Source of the DNA: Ectothiorhodospiraceae bacterium
GTDB lineage: Bacteria; Pseudomonadota; Gammaproteobacteria; Nitrococcales; Aquisalimonadaceae
DNA length: 64,000 bases
Assembly (NCBI GenBank): GCA_020831845.1
Contig: JAFIFV010000051.1
Coordinates: forward strand, 1 to 64,000
Direction of reading: 5' to 3'
A program made the position numbers and the translations under genes. The notes below the pieces were generated by a model. That model worked only from the letters and a program-made list of their open reading frames with translations. It was not told the origin of the DNA and did no database searches. Below, piece after piece: positions 44,916-53,819 of the stretch (positions are counted from its first letter, which is position 1; the number at the start of each line of letters is the position of its first letter).

Positions 44916-45048
44916 GGGCAACCTCGGCGTTCCATGGAAGCGGAAACTCTAACCCGGATCGGGGAGGAATTCGACCCGAGGACCCCGCTTGCTGCTATCG
45001 TGTATGGTCGAAAGCCGTGATCCACCACCACACCTCAAGGAGAGCGCC

Positions 45049-45516
45049 TTGCTCAGTATTGCCAGCCTTCTGCACGTCGTCTTTTCCGTCATCTGGGTCG
45101 GCGGGATGTTCTTCGCGTGGATGATCCTGCGGCCGGTGGCCGCAGGCACCCTGGAGGCACCGGAACGACTGATGTTGTGGCGGCGGGTGTTCGCCAAGTT
45201 TTTCGTCTGGATCTGGAAAGCGGTGGTGCTGGTGCCGCTGACCGGCTACTGGATGGGGTTCACGATGTACAGCCAGATGGCGCACTGGCCAACGCACGTG
45301 CACGTGATGCATGGCCTGGCGTGGATCATGGTGGTGATTTTCCTGGCCGTGTTCTTCCTTCCCTTCCGAACCCTGCGCGCCGCGGTCGACACCCAGGACT
45401 GGGAAACCGGGGCGCGATCACTGGGCCAGATACGCCAGTTGGTGGGTCTGAACCTGATCCTGGGCCTGATCGTGGTCATCGTGGCCAGCGGAGGGAGATT
45501 CGGGCTGCTGGGCTAG
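45049..45516 (+). CDS. CopD-like integral membrane protein
   Basis: A 155-residue protein with four membrane segments and the opening pattern LLHVVFSVIWVGGMFFAWMILRP of the CopD/DUF2269-like group. Conserved histidines (LLHVV and HVHVMHGLAW) could bind haem or copper. The start is a TTG at 45049 with AAGGAG six bases upstream; the 20 upstream codons look non-coding. Divergent from rpe. Substrate unknown. Confidence 0.8.
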   Translation: MLSIASLLHVVFSVIWVGGMFFAWMILRPVAAGTLEAPERLMLWRRVFAKFFVWIWKAVVLVPLTGYWMGFTMYSQMAHWPTHVHVMHGLAWIMVVIFLAVFFLPFRTLRAAVDTQDWETGARSLGQIRQLVGLNLILGLIVVIVASGGRFGLLG

Positions 45517-45630
45517 CCGGGCCCGAAAGCCATGTCGTCCGGCCCGCTCGCCGGTGCAGCCCCGGCGTCCGCCTGGAGCCGGTAGGCCCGCAGCGTCTGC
45601 AGCCGCCACTCGGCGTTCAGACAGAGCTTC

Positions 45631-46440
45631 CTAAGCCCCCCGCTGCCGGCGGACCTGCTCGTAGGCCTGCTTGATAATATGTATTCTTGCCGCCCCTTCC
45701 CGCACCTGCGCATCAGGCAGGCCGTTGGCCTGCAGTCGGTCCGGGTGGTGACGGCTTATCAACCGGCGGTAGGCCAGGCGCAGGTCCCCCTCGGAGGCCG
45801 TTTCCGTGACGCCGAGGATACGGTAGGGCGTCTGCGCGGTGGCGCGGATGGCACCCGAGCCGAGGCGGGCAGCATGCCCAAACATCCGCTCGAGCTGCGC
45901 CTGCGGGATGCAAAGCACCGCCGCCATCCTGGACAGAAGCTGCCGCGATGCTTTCCCGGGCCAGCCATTGGCGCTGGCGATTACCACCTGGTACTCCAGC
46001 AACTGCTCCAGCAGCGCTGTTTCCTTCCCGGCGTGCCGACGCGCCCGCCGCAGGAGGGAAAACAGCGGGAAGTCACTGCGCTTGCCGCGACGGAACAGCG
46101 CGATGGCCTCCCTGCGCTGTTCGCCGCTGAGCGCCAGTACATCGAATACCTGGCTGGCGACCTGGATCTGCTGCTCGGTGACGCGACCACCGGTCCTGGC
46201 GACACACCCCATGGTGGCGCAGGTCACCACAAGGAAAGTGCGATACGCGCGGTCCGGGTAGGCCTGGCGCCAGGCCATGCCGCTGTATGGTCGGAGCCGC
46301 AGGCGGCGGTCTACCAGCCAGCCTGCGGCAAAACCGGCAGGCATCCACACCCAGCCCGCGGCGACACCGGCGATCATCATGCCCGCGCTTCTGCCGACCC
46401 AGCCCAGCACGGACTGCCGCATCCGTTCAGTCCAGTCCAT
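45631..46440 (-). CDS. djlA: DjlA-type membrane-anchored DnaJ co-chaperone
   Basis: A 269-residue protein with one N-terminal membrane segment (about residues 10-42), a TerB-like helical domain (TEQQIQVASQVFDVLALSGEQRREAIALF, about 88-190) and a C-terminal J domain with the HPD motif in ISRHHPDRL. That order is DjlA's. It stimulates DnaK ATPase at the inner membrane and affects envelope stress signalling in E. coli. Confidence 0.9.
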   Translation of the reverse strand: MDWTERMRQSVLGWVGRSAGMMIAGVAAGWVWMPAGFAAGWLVDRRLRLRPYSGMAWRQAYPDRAYRTFLVVTCATMGCVARTGGRVTEQQIQVASQVFDVLALSGEQRREAIALFRRGKRSDFPLFSLLRRARRHAGKETALLEQLLEYQVVIASANGWPGKASRQLLSRMAAVLCIPQAQLERMFGHAARLGSGAIRATAQTPYRILGVTETASEGDLRLAYRRLISRHHPDRLQANGLPDAQVREGAARIHIIKQAYEQVRRQRGA

Positions 46441-46484
46441 GGCGCGCTCCGGAAGAACCGTCCCGGGGACGGCGACGGGGGCTC

Positions 46485-47267
46485 TCAGACCTCATCCGGC
46501 AACCATTGAATGACCGGCACCAGCAAGCCCAGCGCCATCGCCCGGGCCACGGCCTGCTGCCGGCTGGACACACCCAGCTTCACGTTGACGTTCTGGAGAT
46601 GGAAGACCACTGTCCGCTCGCTGATGCCCAGTATCTGGGCGGTTTCCCACGATGTCTTGCCTTCGGCGCACCAGACCAGGCATTCATGCTCGCGTTCTGT
46701 GAGCTCCGCCACCTGTTCCTGGACGGCGAATCTCTGATCGATCAGCCTGGTGGCTGCATCATGTAGCACCGCCAACAGGTAAAGGGCCAGCGGCATGTTC
46801 TGCTGCAACTTTCGCCGAAAGGCCGGCGTATCCCTGCCCCCACCGCTGAGCAGGGACAGCTCCCCCCGTGCACTGTGCAGCGGCACGACAAACCCCCATT
46901 CCAGGCCGTGTTCGGCGAAGGCGCCCAGCAATCGCTCACGGGAAACCGGGTCGTCGCTGCGGTCCCAGATACTGGCCCAGGTGGCCGGAAGGGAATGACG
47001 GTAGCAATAGCGAGCCACAGCGTCCACGAGAACCATCTGCTCTCGGCGGTATCGGCCTACCAACGCCTCCGGATAACTGGACAGCACGACCAGTTCCGGA
47101 TCGATGAAGGAGTTCGACTGCCGCAGCAGATAGGTATAGGCCTCCAGCCCCAGGTGCTCTGCCGCGCGATCACACAACGCGCGGAGTTCTTCCCGGTTGG
47201 TGACCTCAGCCGCCCGCCGTTCGAGATCATCGAACGCCCTGGTCATCGGCACCGTGCGGGTCGTCAT
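46485..47267 (-). CDS. LuxR-family regulator with autoinducer-binding domain (solo)
   Basis: A 260-residue quorum-sensing-type regulator. The N-terminal autoinducer-binding domain spans about residues 20-165 and the C-terminal LuxR helix-turn-helix is LTEREHECLVWCAEGKTSWETAQILGISERTVVFHLQNVNVKL. In the ligand pocket the usual WxxxY...DP pattern is altered: Leu replaces the Trp in SYPEALVGRY and Ala follows the Asp in LVDAV. No luxI synthase is in the window, so it is a LuxR solo. Its start overlaps the TetR stop. Confidence 0.88.
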   Translation of the reverse strand: MTTRTVPMTRAFDDLERRAAEVTNREELRALCDRAAEHLGLEAYTYLLRQSNSFIDPELVVLSSYPEALVGRYRREQMVLVDAVARYCYRHSLPATWASIWDRSDDPVSRERLLGAFAEHGLEWGFVVPLHSARGELSLLSGGGRDTPAFRRKLQQNMPLALYLLAVLHDAATRLIDQRFAVQEQVAELTEREHECLVWCAEGKTSWETAQILGISERTVVFHLQNVNVKLGVSSRQQAVARAMALGLLVPVIQWLPDEV

Positions 47268-47863
47268 CACGCCCCCGCGGCGACCTGCCGGGTCATCAGG
47301 CCGAGCTGGCCCCGCTGCTGTTCGAGCAGGATATAGAACACTTCCGGCCCCTTGAGACGAGCCAGTTGCAACCCGGCCTGCAGGCTGCCCATCAGCGCCA
47401 GTGCGCAGGCCTCGGGGGCGCCCATTATGCGCAAAGCACCCTGCTTTCCGCCTTGTGTCAGCACCGCCGTCAGCCAGCGCAGCAAATCATCGGCCAACGC
47501 GGCCGCCTCGGCCCGGACGACATCCGGAACGCCTTCGGACTCCACGCCAACCACACCCAGAGGGCAGACCTTGCCTTCTTCCATGTAGCGGCGCTCCAGC
47601 GCAAAGAACGCCTCCAGGCACCGTTCCGGCGTCTCGCCGCGCCGGCGCATCTGATCCTGCCACCAGATGAAACTGCTCCGGTAGCGGCGCAGCAGGGCGA
47701 GCACCAGATCGGTCTTCGAGGGAAAGTGGTAGTGCACGGCGGCGTTGCGCACCCCCAGGCGCTCGGCTATCTGCTGATAACTGAAGCCCCCGTAGCCGCG
47801 ATGCTGAAACAGCTCCTCCGCGACTTCGAGTATCCGCTGCCTTGTCCCCTGCCTTGCCGCCAC
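47267..47863 (-). CDS. TetR/AcrR family regulator
   Basis: A 198-residue regulator with an N-terminal TetR helix-turn-helix (RQRILEVAEELFQHRGYGGFSYQQIAERLGVRNAAVHYHFPSKTDLV) and a ligand-binding C-terminal domain typical of YcdC/NemR-like members, including the CPLGVVGVE segment. The start is GTG at 47863. Transcribed away from the FAD-oxidoreductase operon, whose promoter region holds a TGTACA pair, so it probably regulates that operon. Overlaps the LuxR gene. Confidence 0.9.
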   Translation of the reverse strand: MAARQGTRQRILEVAEELFQHRGYGGFSYQQIAERLGVRNAAVHYHFPSKTDLVLALLRRYRSSFIWWQDQMRRRGETPERCLEAFFALERRYMEEGKVCPLGVVGVESEGVPDVVRAEAAALADDLLRWLTAVLTQGGKQGALRIMGAPEACALALMGSLQAGLQLARLKGPEVFYILLEQQRGQLGLMTRQVAAGA

Positions 47864-48066
47864 AACTCCTCCGGATACATCTGCGCTTCACTCTTGCCCG
47901 TCCCACGGCACAAATGACGTGAAACGCGGGAAGGGCATGAGCACCACCTCCTGGTAACAAGTGTACCGAAACCGCAATGCCCTGTGACAACGGCTCTGCA
48001 GGCAAGCCGCCGGTGCGGGTGACGGTGCCACGGGCAGTGGAAGAGATGGCAAGTCTTCCAATATTC

Positions 48067-48083
48067 TGTACAATACTTGTACA
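48067..48083. promoter_or_regulatory. Putative TetR operator in the divergent promoter region
   Basis: Two TGTACA palindromes with a 5-base spacer (48067-48072 and 48078-48083), overlapping a TACAAT -10-like hexamer and 27 bases before the oxidoreductase ATG. The size and symmetry fit a TetR dimer site. The rest of the 47864-48109 gap shows no other strong signal. Confidence 0.55.
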
Positions 48084-48109
48084 TAACCGATAGACATGGA
48101 TCGATATAC

Positions 48110-49456
48110 ATGACAGACAAACGGGTGGCAGTGGTCGGCGGCGGTGTAGCGGGGCTGTCTGCGGCATGGCTTCTGAGCAGGCGCTATCGTGTAACGCTCT
48201 TCGAAGCGAACGATTACGTTGGCGGTCATACCAACACGGTTGAGGTACCGGGGCCGGATGAGCAGCCGATGCCGGTGGATACCGGATTCATTGTCTATAA
48301 CGAGCGCAACTATCCCCTTCTCACCAGCCTGTTCCGGTATCTGGGCGTCCGCACGCAGGCCAGCGACATGTCGTTCGCCTTCTCTGACCGGACGGCCGAC
48401 CTGGAATGGGCCGGCGACAACCTCAACTCCCTGTTCGCGCAGCGTCGCAACCTGCTACGGCCTGCCTTCTGGCGAATGGGGCGCGACATCCTGCGATTCA
48501 ACACCCTGGGCAAGCGCTTCGTGCGGGAGATCGCGGACGAGACACTGACGCTGGGCGAATTCCTCGACCGCTGCCGCGCCGGCGTCGAACTGAGGCGAAA
48601 TTACCTGCTGCCCATGGCTGCCGCCATCTGGTCGTGTCCACAGCAGGAGCTACTGGAATTTCCAGCCCAGCGGTTTCTGAAGTTCTTCGACAACCACGGC
48701 CTGATGGATCTGGCCGACCGGCCGGCCTGGCGCACGGTCAGTGGCGGCGGGAGAAGCTATGTCCGACGGATGCTGCCGGAGTTGAGCGGAGGGCATCGCA
48801 TCGGGCTCAGGGTGGAACGCGTTATCCGGACGCCAGAGGGTGTGAGGCTGGAAGCCGGCGGCGAGTGCCTGGGGCAATTCGATGAAGTGGTGATCGCCAC
48901 CCATGCCGACCAGGCTCTGCGGCTGATCGACCGCCCCAGCTTCTGGGAAGGCACGCTGCTCTCCGGCATGCGCTACCAGACCAATATCGCCTATCTGCAT
49001 ACCGACCCCCGGCTGATGCCGCAACGCCGTAGCGTGTGGTCCTCCTGGAATTATCTGGCCAATCCAGATGACGCGCCGCCGGCGGTCAGCTACTGGATGA
49101 ACCGCCTTCAGGGGCTGCCGGGCAACCGCCAGTATTTCGTAACGCTGAACCCGGAAACACCTCCGGACCCCACTACCGTGCTTCGCCGTTTCGCATACGA
49201 CCATCCCGTGTTCGATCACGCCGCCATGCGCGCGCAACTTCTGCTGCCACAGATTCAAGGCAAGGACCGGCTGTGGTTCTGCGGGAGCTATTTCGGCTAC
49301 GGCTTTCACGAGGATGCGCTGCGCTCCTCCGTGGAACTGACCGCGCAACTGGGCGTGCAGGCACCCTGGACCGAAACACGGATTGCTCTGAGCGGAGCGG
49401 CCGCTCGGGAATCAGAGGACCTGTCCGCGTCCCAGCCAGGACTCCAGCCCTCATGA
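48110..49456 (+). CDS. FAD-dependent oxidoreductase (amine-oxidase fold)
   Basis: A 448-residue flavoprotein. The dinucleotide fold VAVVGGGVAGLSAAWLLSRRYRVTLFEA opens the protein, followed by the NERNYPLLTSLFRYLG segment typical of the group that neighbours cyclopropane synthase genes. A C-terminal FAD contact is in RLWFCGSYFGYGFHEDAL. Homologues are thought to modify acyl chains in the membrane; in Rhodobacter related operon genes make furan fatty acids. ATG at 48110 chosen; ribosome site weak. Overlaps DUF1365 gene by 4 bp. Confidence 0.87.
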   Translation: MTDKRVAVVGGGVAGLSAAWLLSRRYRVTLFEANDYVGGHTNTVEVPGPDEQPMPVDTGFIVYNERNYPLLTSLFRYLGVRTQASDMSFAFSDRTADLEWAGDNLNSLFAQRRNLLRPAFWRMGRDILRFNTLGKRFVREIADETLTLGEFLDRCRAGVELRRNYLLPMAAAIWSCPQQELLEFPAQRFLKFFDNHGLMDLADRPAWRTVSGGGRSYVRRMLPELSGGHRIGLRVERVIRTPEGVRLEAGGECLGQFDEVVIATHADQALRLIDRPSFWEGTLLSGMRYQTNIAYLHTDPRLMPQRRSVWSSWNYLANPDDAPPAVSYWMNRLQGLPGNRQYFVTLNPETPPDPTTVLRRFAYDHPVFDHAAMRAQLLLPQIQGKDRLWFCGSYFGYGFHEDALRSSVELTAQLGVQAPWTETRIALSGAAARESEDLSASQPGLQPS

Positions 49457-50220
49457 ACACCGCGGGGCGCCTCTACCTGGGTAACGTATCCCACCGCAGG
49501 CACGTTGCCCCGTTCTACCGCTTTCGCTACCGACTGGCCTCGGTGCTGGTGGACATCGACTCTCTGGACCGGCAACTGCAAGGCCTGAGACTTTTTTCCC
49601 GCAACCGCTTCAATCTCTACAGCCTGCACGACGCCGATCATGGCCCCAAGGACGGAACCCCGTGGCGCCCCTGGATCGAAGGCATTCTGGCCGATGCGGG
49701 AATTACGCTGGAGGGCGGGCGCGTCTTGTTGCTGTGTACGCCGCGTGTGCTGGGCTACGGCTTCAACCCGCTCAGCCTCTGGTACTGCCACCACGCCGAC
49801 GGCGGTCTGCGCGCAATTCTCTGCGAGGTGCGCAACACCTTCGGGGAATGGCATGGCTACGTGTTACATCAGAACGGAGCCGCCCTGGAGCACAGCCCGA
49901 TCTGCGCGGAGGCGGTGAAACGGTTCCACGTATCCCCCTTTTTCCCGGTCAGCGGCGACTACCGCTTTCGACTGACCGCTCCCGGAGATAACGTAACTGT
50001 CAGTGTCCGCCTGCTCCAGGACGCCAGCCCGCGGCTGACCGCGGTACAGCAGCAGCGTGCCCATCCGCTGACCGACGCTCACCTGCTGCGCGCTGCGCTG
50101 AGCTATCCGCTGATGCCGTTCAAAGTCATTGTGGCGATACACTGGCAGGCACTGAAACTCTGGATTCGCGGAGCCCGCTTCCACCGCAAGCCGCCACCAC
50201 CGGAGGAGACCGTCTCGTGA
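49453..50220 (+). CDS. DUF1365 family protein
   Basis: A 255-residue protein of the DUF1365 family, which almost always lies between an FAD oxidoreductase and a cyclopropane synthase-like gene. The start LYLGNVSHRRHVAPFYRFRYRL and the core LGYGFNPLSLWYCHHADGGLRAILCEVRNTFGE are hallmark regions. The exact reaction is unknown. The ATG overlaps the preceding stop, and its stop overlaps the next start. Confidence 0.92.
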   Translation: MNTAGRLYLGNVSHRRHVAPFYRFRYRLASVLVDIDSLDRQLQGLRLFSRNRFNLYSLHDADHGPKDGTPWRPWIEGILADAGITLEGGRVLLLCTPRVLGYGFNPLSLWYCHHADGGLRAILCEVRNTFGEWHGYVLHQNGAALEHSPICAEAVKRFHVSPFFPVSGDYRFRLTAPGDNVTVSVRLLQDASPRLTAVQQQRAHPLTDAHLLRAALSYPLMPFKVIVAIHWQALKLWIRGARFHRKPPPPEETVS

Positions 50221-51422
50221 CCGACAAGCTACTGCTCGCGGAACTCAACACGCCCCGTACGCTCGCCGGGCGCCTTGTGGCCACGCTGGCTCGCAGAATC
50301 GATGCGGGGTCGCTGACAGTCGAACTACCGGACAATGAAATCATCCATCAGAATGGTCGGCATGCCGGGCCGGCCGGGCATCTGCAACTTCACCGCCCCT
50401 GGGCATTGCTTCGCCGACTCTGGCGGGGCGGCGCCCTGGGCCTCGGGGAGAGCTACCTGGCAGGCGACTGGGAATCCGAAGATCCTGCTGCGCTACTGCA
50501 TCTTCTGGCGGATAACGAACAGGCACTGGGTGCGGCCACGCGGCCAGGGACCCTCAACCGTCTGGGCCACCTCTGGCAGCATCTGCGCCGCAGCAACAGC
50601 CGCAGTGGCAGCCGCCGCAACATTGCCGCCCACTATGACCTGGGCAACAGTTTCTATCGTCTCTGGCTGGATCCCACCATGACCTATTCCGCCGGCGTCT
50701 ACACGCCGGACGACGATGACCTGGAGCGGGCCCAGATCCGCAAGTACCACAGCCTGCTGGACCGCCTGGGTGCGGAACCCGGCACGCATGTACTGGAGAT
50801 CGGCTGCGGCTGGGGCGGCTTCGCCGAAGTGGCAGCCCGCAGGGGCATCCGCGTCACCGGCATCACCCTGTCCGAGGAACAGTTTGCCTACGCCCGCGAA
50901 CGAATGCGGCGGCAGGGCCTGGATGGCCTGGTGGAGATTCGACTGATGGACTACCGGGATCTCGATCAGAGCTACGATCACGTGGTCTCCATCGAGATGT
51001 TCGAGGCAGTGGGCGAGCGATTCTGGCAAACCTACTTCGACACCGTCCGCCGCGTACTGCAGCGCGGCGGCAAGGCGGCATTGCAGGTAATCACGCTGGA
51101 CGACGCCTGGTTCCGCCAGTATCGCACCACACCCGACTTCATCCAGTGCCACGTATTCCCCGGCGGCATGCTGCCGTCGGTGAACCGTTTCAGCGCGCTT
51201 GCCCAGCATGCCGGGCTGACGGTGGAGGCCATCCATTTCCATGGCCGTGATTACGCCCGCACCCTGGAACAATGGCATCAACGCTTCAGGAACGCGCTAC
51301 CGGAAATCCGGCGCCAGGGTTTCGATGCGACTTTCATCCGTCTCTGGCGCTACTACCTTGCCTACTGCGAGGCCGGTTTCCGCTGCGGACGCATCAACCT
51401 GATGCAGGTGACGCTGGGCTAA
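50217..51422 (+). CDS. Cyclopropane-fatty-acyl-phospholipid synthase-like methyltransferase
   Basis: A 401-residue SAM-dependent methyltransferase of the Cfa family. The SAM site VLEIGCGWGGFAEVAARRG is near residue 195, and the bicarbonate-binding and active-site segments (TYSAGVY, EAVGERFWQTYF, HVFPGGMLPSV) follow the Cfa pattern. It starts with GTG overlapping DUF1365. It acts on membrane phospholipid acyl chains; product may be cyclopropane or methylated chains. Members in this three-gene operon may not be classical Cfa enzymes. Confidence 0.88.
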   Translation: MTDKLLLAELNTPRTLAGRLVATLARRIDAGSLTVELPDNEIIHQNGRHAGPAGHLQLHRPWALLRRLWRGGALGLGESYLAGDWESEDPAALLHLLADNEQALGAATRPGTLNRLGHLWQHLRRSNSRSGSRRNIAAHYDLGNSFYRLWLDPTMTYSAGVYTPDDDDLERAQIRKYHSLLDRLGAEPGTHVLEIGCGWGGFAEVAARRGIRVTGITLSEEQFAYARERMRRQGLDGLVEIRLMDYRDLDQSYDHVVSIEMFEAVGERFWQTYFDTVRRVLQRGGKAALQVITLDDAWFRQYRTTPDFIQCHVFPGGMLPSVNRFSALAQHAGLTVEAIHFHGRDYARTLEQWHQRFRNALPEIRRQGFDATFIRLWRYYLAYCEAGFRCGRINLMQVTLG

Positions 51423-51506
51423 GGAAGCGCCGATGCATTCCCACGTTCGCGCTCGAGCCCGATTTACGCCTGTGGCGCGGTCGCAAGCGGGCGCGGGAAA
51501 ACAGCA

Positions 51507-52685
51507 TCAACCGCCGGCGCGCTGCTCCAGCACTGCCACCGCAGGCAGGGTCTTGCCTTCCAGGAACTCCAGGAATGCACCGCCACCGGTGGAAATGTAG
51601 GAAATGCGATCACCCAGGCCGAACTGAGCCACCGCGGCCAACGTATCCCCGCCGCCGGCAATGGAGAACGCGGGGCTGTCAGCAACTGCCTGCGACACCA
51701 CCCTGGTGCCGCTGGCAAACGCTTCGAACTCGAAGACGCCCACCGGTCCGTTCCAGACGATCGTGCCGGCCTGCTGAAGCAGCGTGGCGTAGCGCCCCGC
51801 CGTCTCCGGGCCGATATCCAGGATCAGGTCATCTTCCGCCACATCCGCCACGGCCTTGGTTTTCGCCGCCGCGTCCTCGGCAAACCGCTTGGCGGTGACG
51901 ACATCGGAGGGCACCGGAATCTCGCCGCCGCGGGCCCGCGCCTGTTCGATCAGCTTGCGGGCTTCATCCACCAGGTCCGCCTCGTACAGCGACTTCCCCA
52001 CCGGGTATCCGGCCGCCGCGATGAACGTATTGGCGATACCGCCACCCACAATCAGTTGGTCCACCCTGGCGGACAATGATTCCAGCACAGTGAGTTTGGT
52101 GGAGACCTTGGAGCCGCCGACAATGGCCACCATCGGCCGCTTCGGCTGCTCCAGCGCCTTGCCCAGCGCATCCAGCTCCGCCGCCAGCAAGGGCCCGGCA
52201 CAGGCCACCGGCGCGAATCGCGCCACGCCATGCGTTGAGGCCTGAGCCCGGTGGGCGGTGCCGAAGGCGTCCATCACGTAGATATCGCACAAGGCGGCCA
52301 TGCGCCGGGACAACGCCTCGTCATCCTTCTTCTCGCCGGCGTTGAAGCGCACATTCTCGCAAAGCACTACCTCGCCCAGTTCCACGTCCACGCCGCCCAG
52401 CCAGTCCCTCACCAGCTTCACAGGCTGGCCGAGCAGGGATTCCAGGTGAGCCGCAACCGGCGCCAGACTGGCCTCGGGGTCAAACTTGCCTTCTTTTGGT
52501 CGGCCGAGGTGGCTCATCAGCATGACCCGGGCGCCGGCATCGACGGCATGACGGATGGTGGGCAAGGAGGCACGGATACGGGTATCGTCACTGACCCTGC
52601 CGTCCTTCAGCGGCACATTCAGATCCTGCCGTATGAGCAGGCGCTTGTCGCTCAGATCGAGATCGGTCATGCGAAGTACGGTCAT
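51507..52685 (-). CDS. pgk: Phosphoglycerate kinase
   Basis: A 392-residue glycolytic kinase. The N-terminal substrate region ([22 protein letters not shown]) and C-terminal nucleotide site ([17 protein letters not shown] and the GGGDTLAA loop) are canonical. The ATG at 52685 with AGGAA eight bases upstream is preferred; an ATG five codons later is possible. Downstream of epd, in the tkt-epd-pgk block. Confidence 0.96.
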   Translation of the reverse strand: MTVLRMTDLDLSDKRLLIRQDLNVPLKDGRVSDDTRIRASLPTIRHAVDAGARVMLMSHLGRPKEGKFDPEASLAPVAAHLESLLGQPVKLVRDWLGGVDVELGEVVLCENVRFNAGEKKDDEALSRRMAALCDIYVMDAFGTAHRAQASTHGVARFAPVACAGPLLAAELDALGKALEQPKRPMVAIVGGSKVSTKLTVLESLSARVDQLIVGGGIANTFIAAAGYPVGKSLYEADLVDEARKLIEQARARGGEIPVPSDVVTAKRFAEDAAAKTKAVADVAEDDLILDIGPETAGRYATLLQQAGTIVWNGPVGVFEFEAFASGTRVVSQAVADSPAFSIAGGGDTLAAVAQFGLGDRISYISTGGGAFLEFLEGKTLPAVAVLEQRAGG

Positions 52686-52783
52686 GATGTCGTTCCTGTG
52701 CGTTAGGGAAGCGCTGAAGTATTCACGCTGCCGCGTTACGGCGGATACCGGCTGCGCGCCTGACACCCGGTTGAGACTCCACC

Positions 52784-53815
52784 CTAGATATCCGAGCTGC
52801 TACCAGAACGGGCCAGCCAGGCCTCGGTCACGTCCAGCATGCGGTTGGCGAAGCTCCACTCGTTATCGAACCAGGCCATCAGGTGCAGCAGCCGGTCGCC
52901 GCTCAACCGCGTCTGCGTCCCATCCACCACCGAGGAATGGGCATCATGGTTGAAATCGCAGGACGCATGCGGCATTTCAGTGTAGGCCATGATGCCGCTG
53001 AACCGGCCTTCGGCGGCCTCCCGCAACAGTCCATTCACCGCCCCTGCCGTGGCCGGCTTGCGCAGCAGCAGACAGGTGTCCAGCGCCGAGACGTTGGCCG
53101 TGGGCACGCGCAGATGATGCGCCTGGATCCGCCCGGCAAGCTCCGGCAGCAGGCGGTCGATGCCGCGCGCCAGCCCGGTGGATACCGGCACGATGGAGTT
53201 CATCGCCGAACGGGTGCGGCGCAGATCGGTACGGTGATAGCCGTCCAGCACCGGCTGGTCGTTCATCGCCGAATGCACGGTGGTGATGCTGCCCGCCTCG
53301 ATGCCGAAAGCATCGTGGATCAACTGCAGCACGGGGACGATGCAATTGGTGGTGCAGGAGGCGTTGGACACGATGCGCAACCCCTCCCGCAACTCCGCGT
53401 CGTTCACGCCCATGATCACGGTGAAGTCGGCCTCGGCCTCACCGTGCATCGGGTTGGACACCAGCAACCGAGGCGCGCCCGCGTCCAGATGGCGCTGTGC
53501 GGTGGCACGGTCGCCAAAACTGCCCGAGCAGTCCAGCAGCAGATCGATGCCGGACCAGTCCAGAGCCTCTGGCGCATCAGCGTGGCTGACCCGAATACTG
53601 TCCCCCTCCACCAGCATGCCCGCGCCGTACTGCTCCACGTCGCCCGGGAAGCGACCATGATTGGAATCGAACCGGGTCAGGTGAACCACGCTTTCCAGGT
53701 CGGAGGGCTCGTTGATGGCCACCACCTGCATACGCGAACGGCGCCCTGTCTCGTAGAGCGCGCGCAACACGCAGCGGCCGATGCGGCCATAGCCGTTGAT
53801 GGCAAGGCGGATCAA
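52784..53815 (-). CDS. epd: Erythrose-4-phosphate dehydrogenase-like (GAPDH family)
   Basis: A 343-residue GAPDH-family enzyme. The NAD site [20 protein letters not shown] and catalytic Cys in SNASCTTNC are present. Distinctive stretches ([53 protein letters not shown]) match E. coli Epd better than GapA. It would supply 4-phosphoerythronate for pyridoxal phosphate synthesis, though glycolytic activity cannot be excluded. The start is TTG at 53815, ten bases after GGAG and four after the tkt stop; no ATG fits. Confidence 0.87.
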   Translation of the reverse strand: MIRLAINGYGRIGRCVLRALYETGRRSRMQVVAINEPSDLESVVHLTRFDSNHGRFPGDVEQYGAGMLVEGDSIRVSHADAPEALDWSGIDLLLDCSGSFGDRATAQRHLDAGAPRLLVSNPMHGEAEADFTVIMGVNDAELREGLRIVSNASCTTNCIVPVLQLIHDAFGIEAGSITTVHSAMNDQPVLDGYHRTDLRRTRSAMNSIVPVSTGLARGIDRLLPELAGRIQAHHLRVPTANVSALDTCLLLRKPATAGAVNGLLREAAEGRFSGIMAYTEMPHASCDFNHDAHSSVVDGTQTRLSGDRLLHLMAWFDNEWSFANRMLDVTEAWLARSGSSSDI

Positions 53816-53819
53816 CGGC

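Noticed and set aside
45517-45630. Possible terminator or RNA gene between the CopD-like gene and djlA
   Set aside because: GC-rich but no convincing inverted repeat with a T-run.
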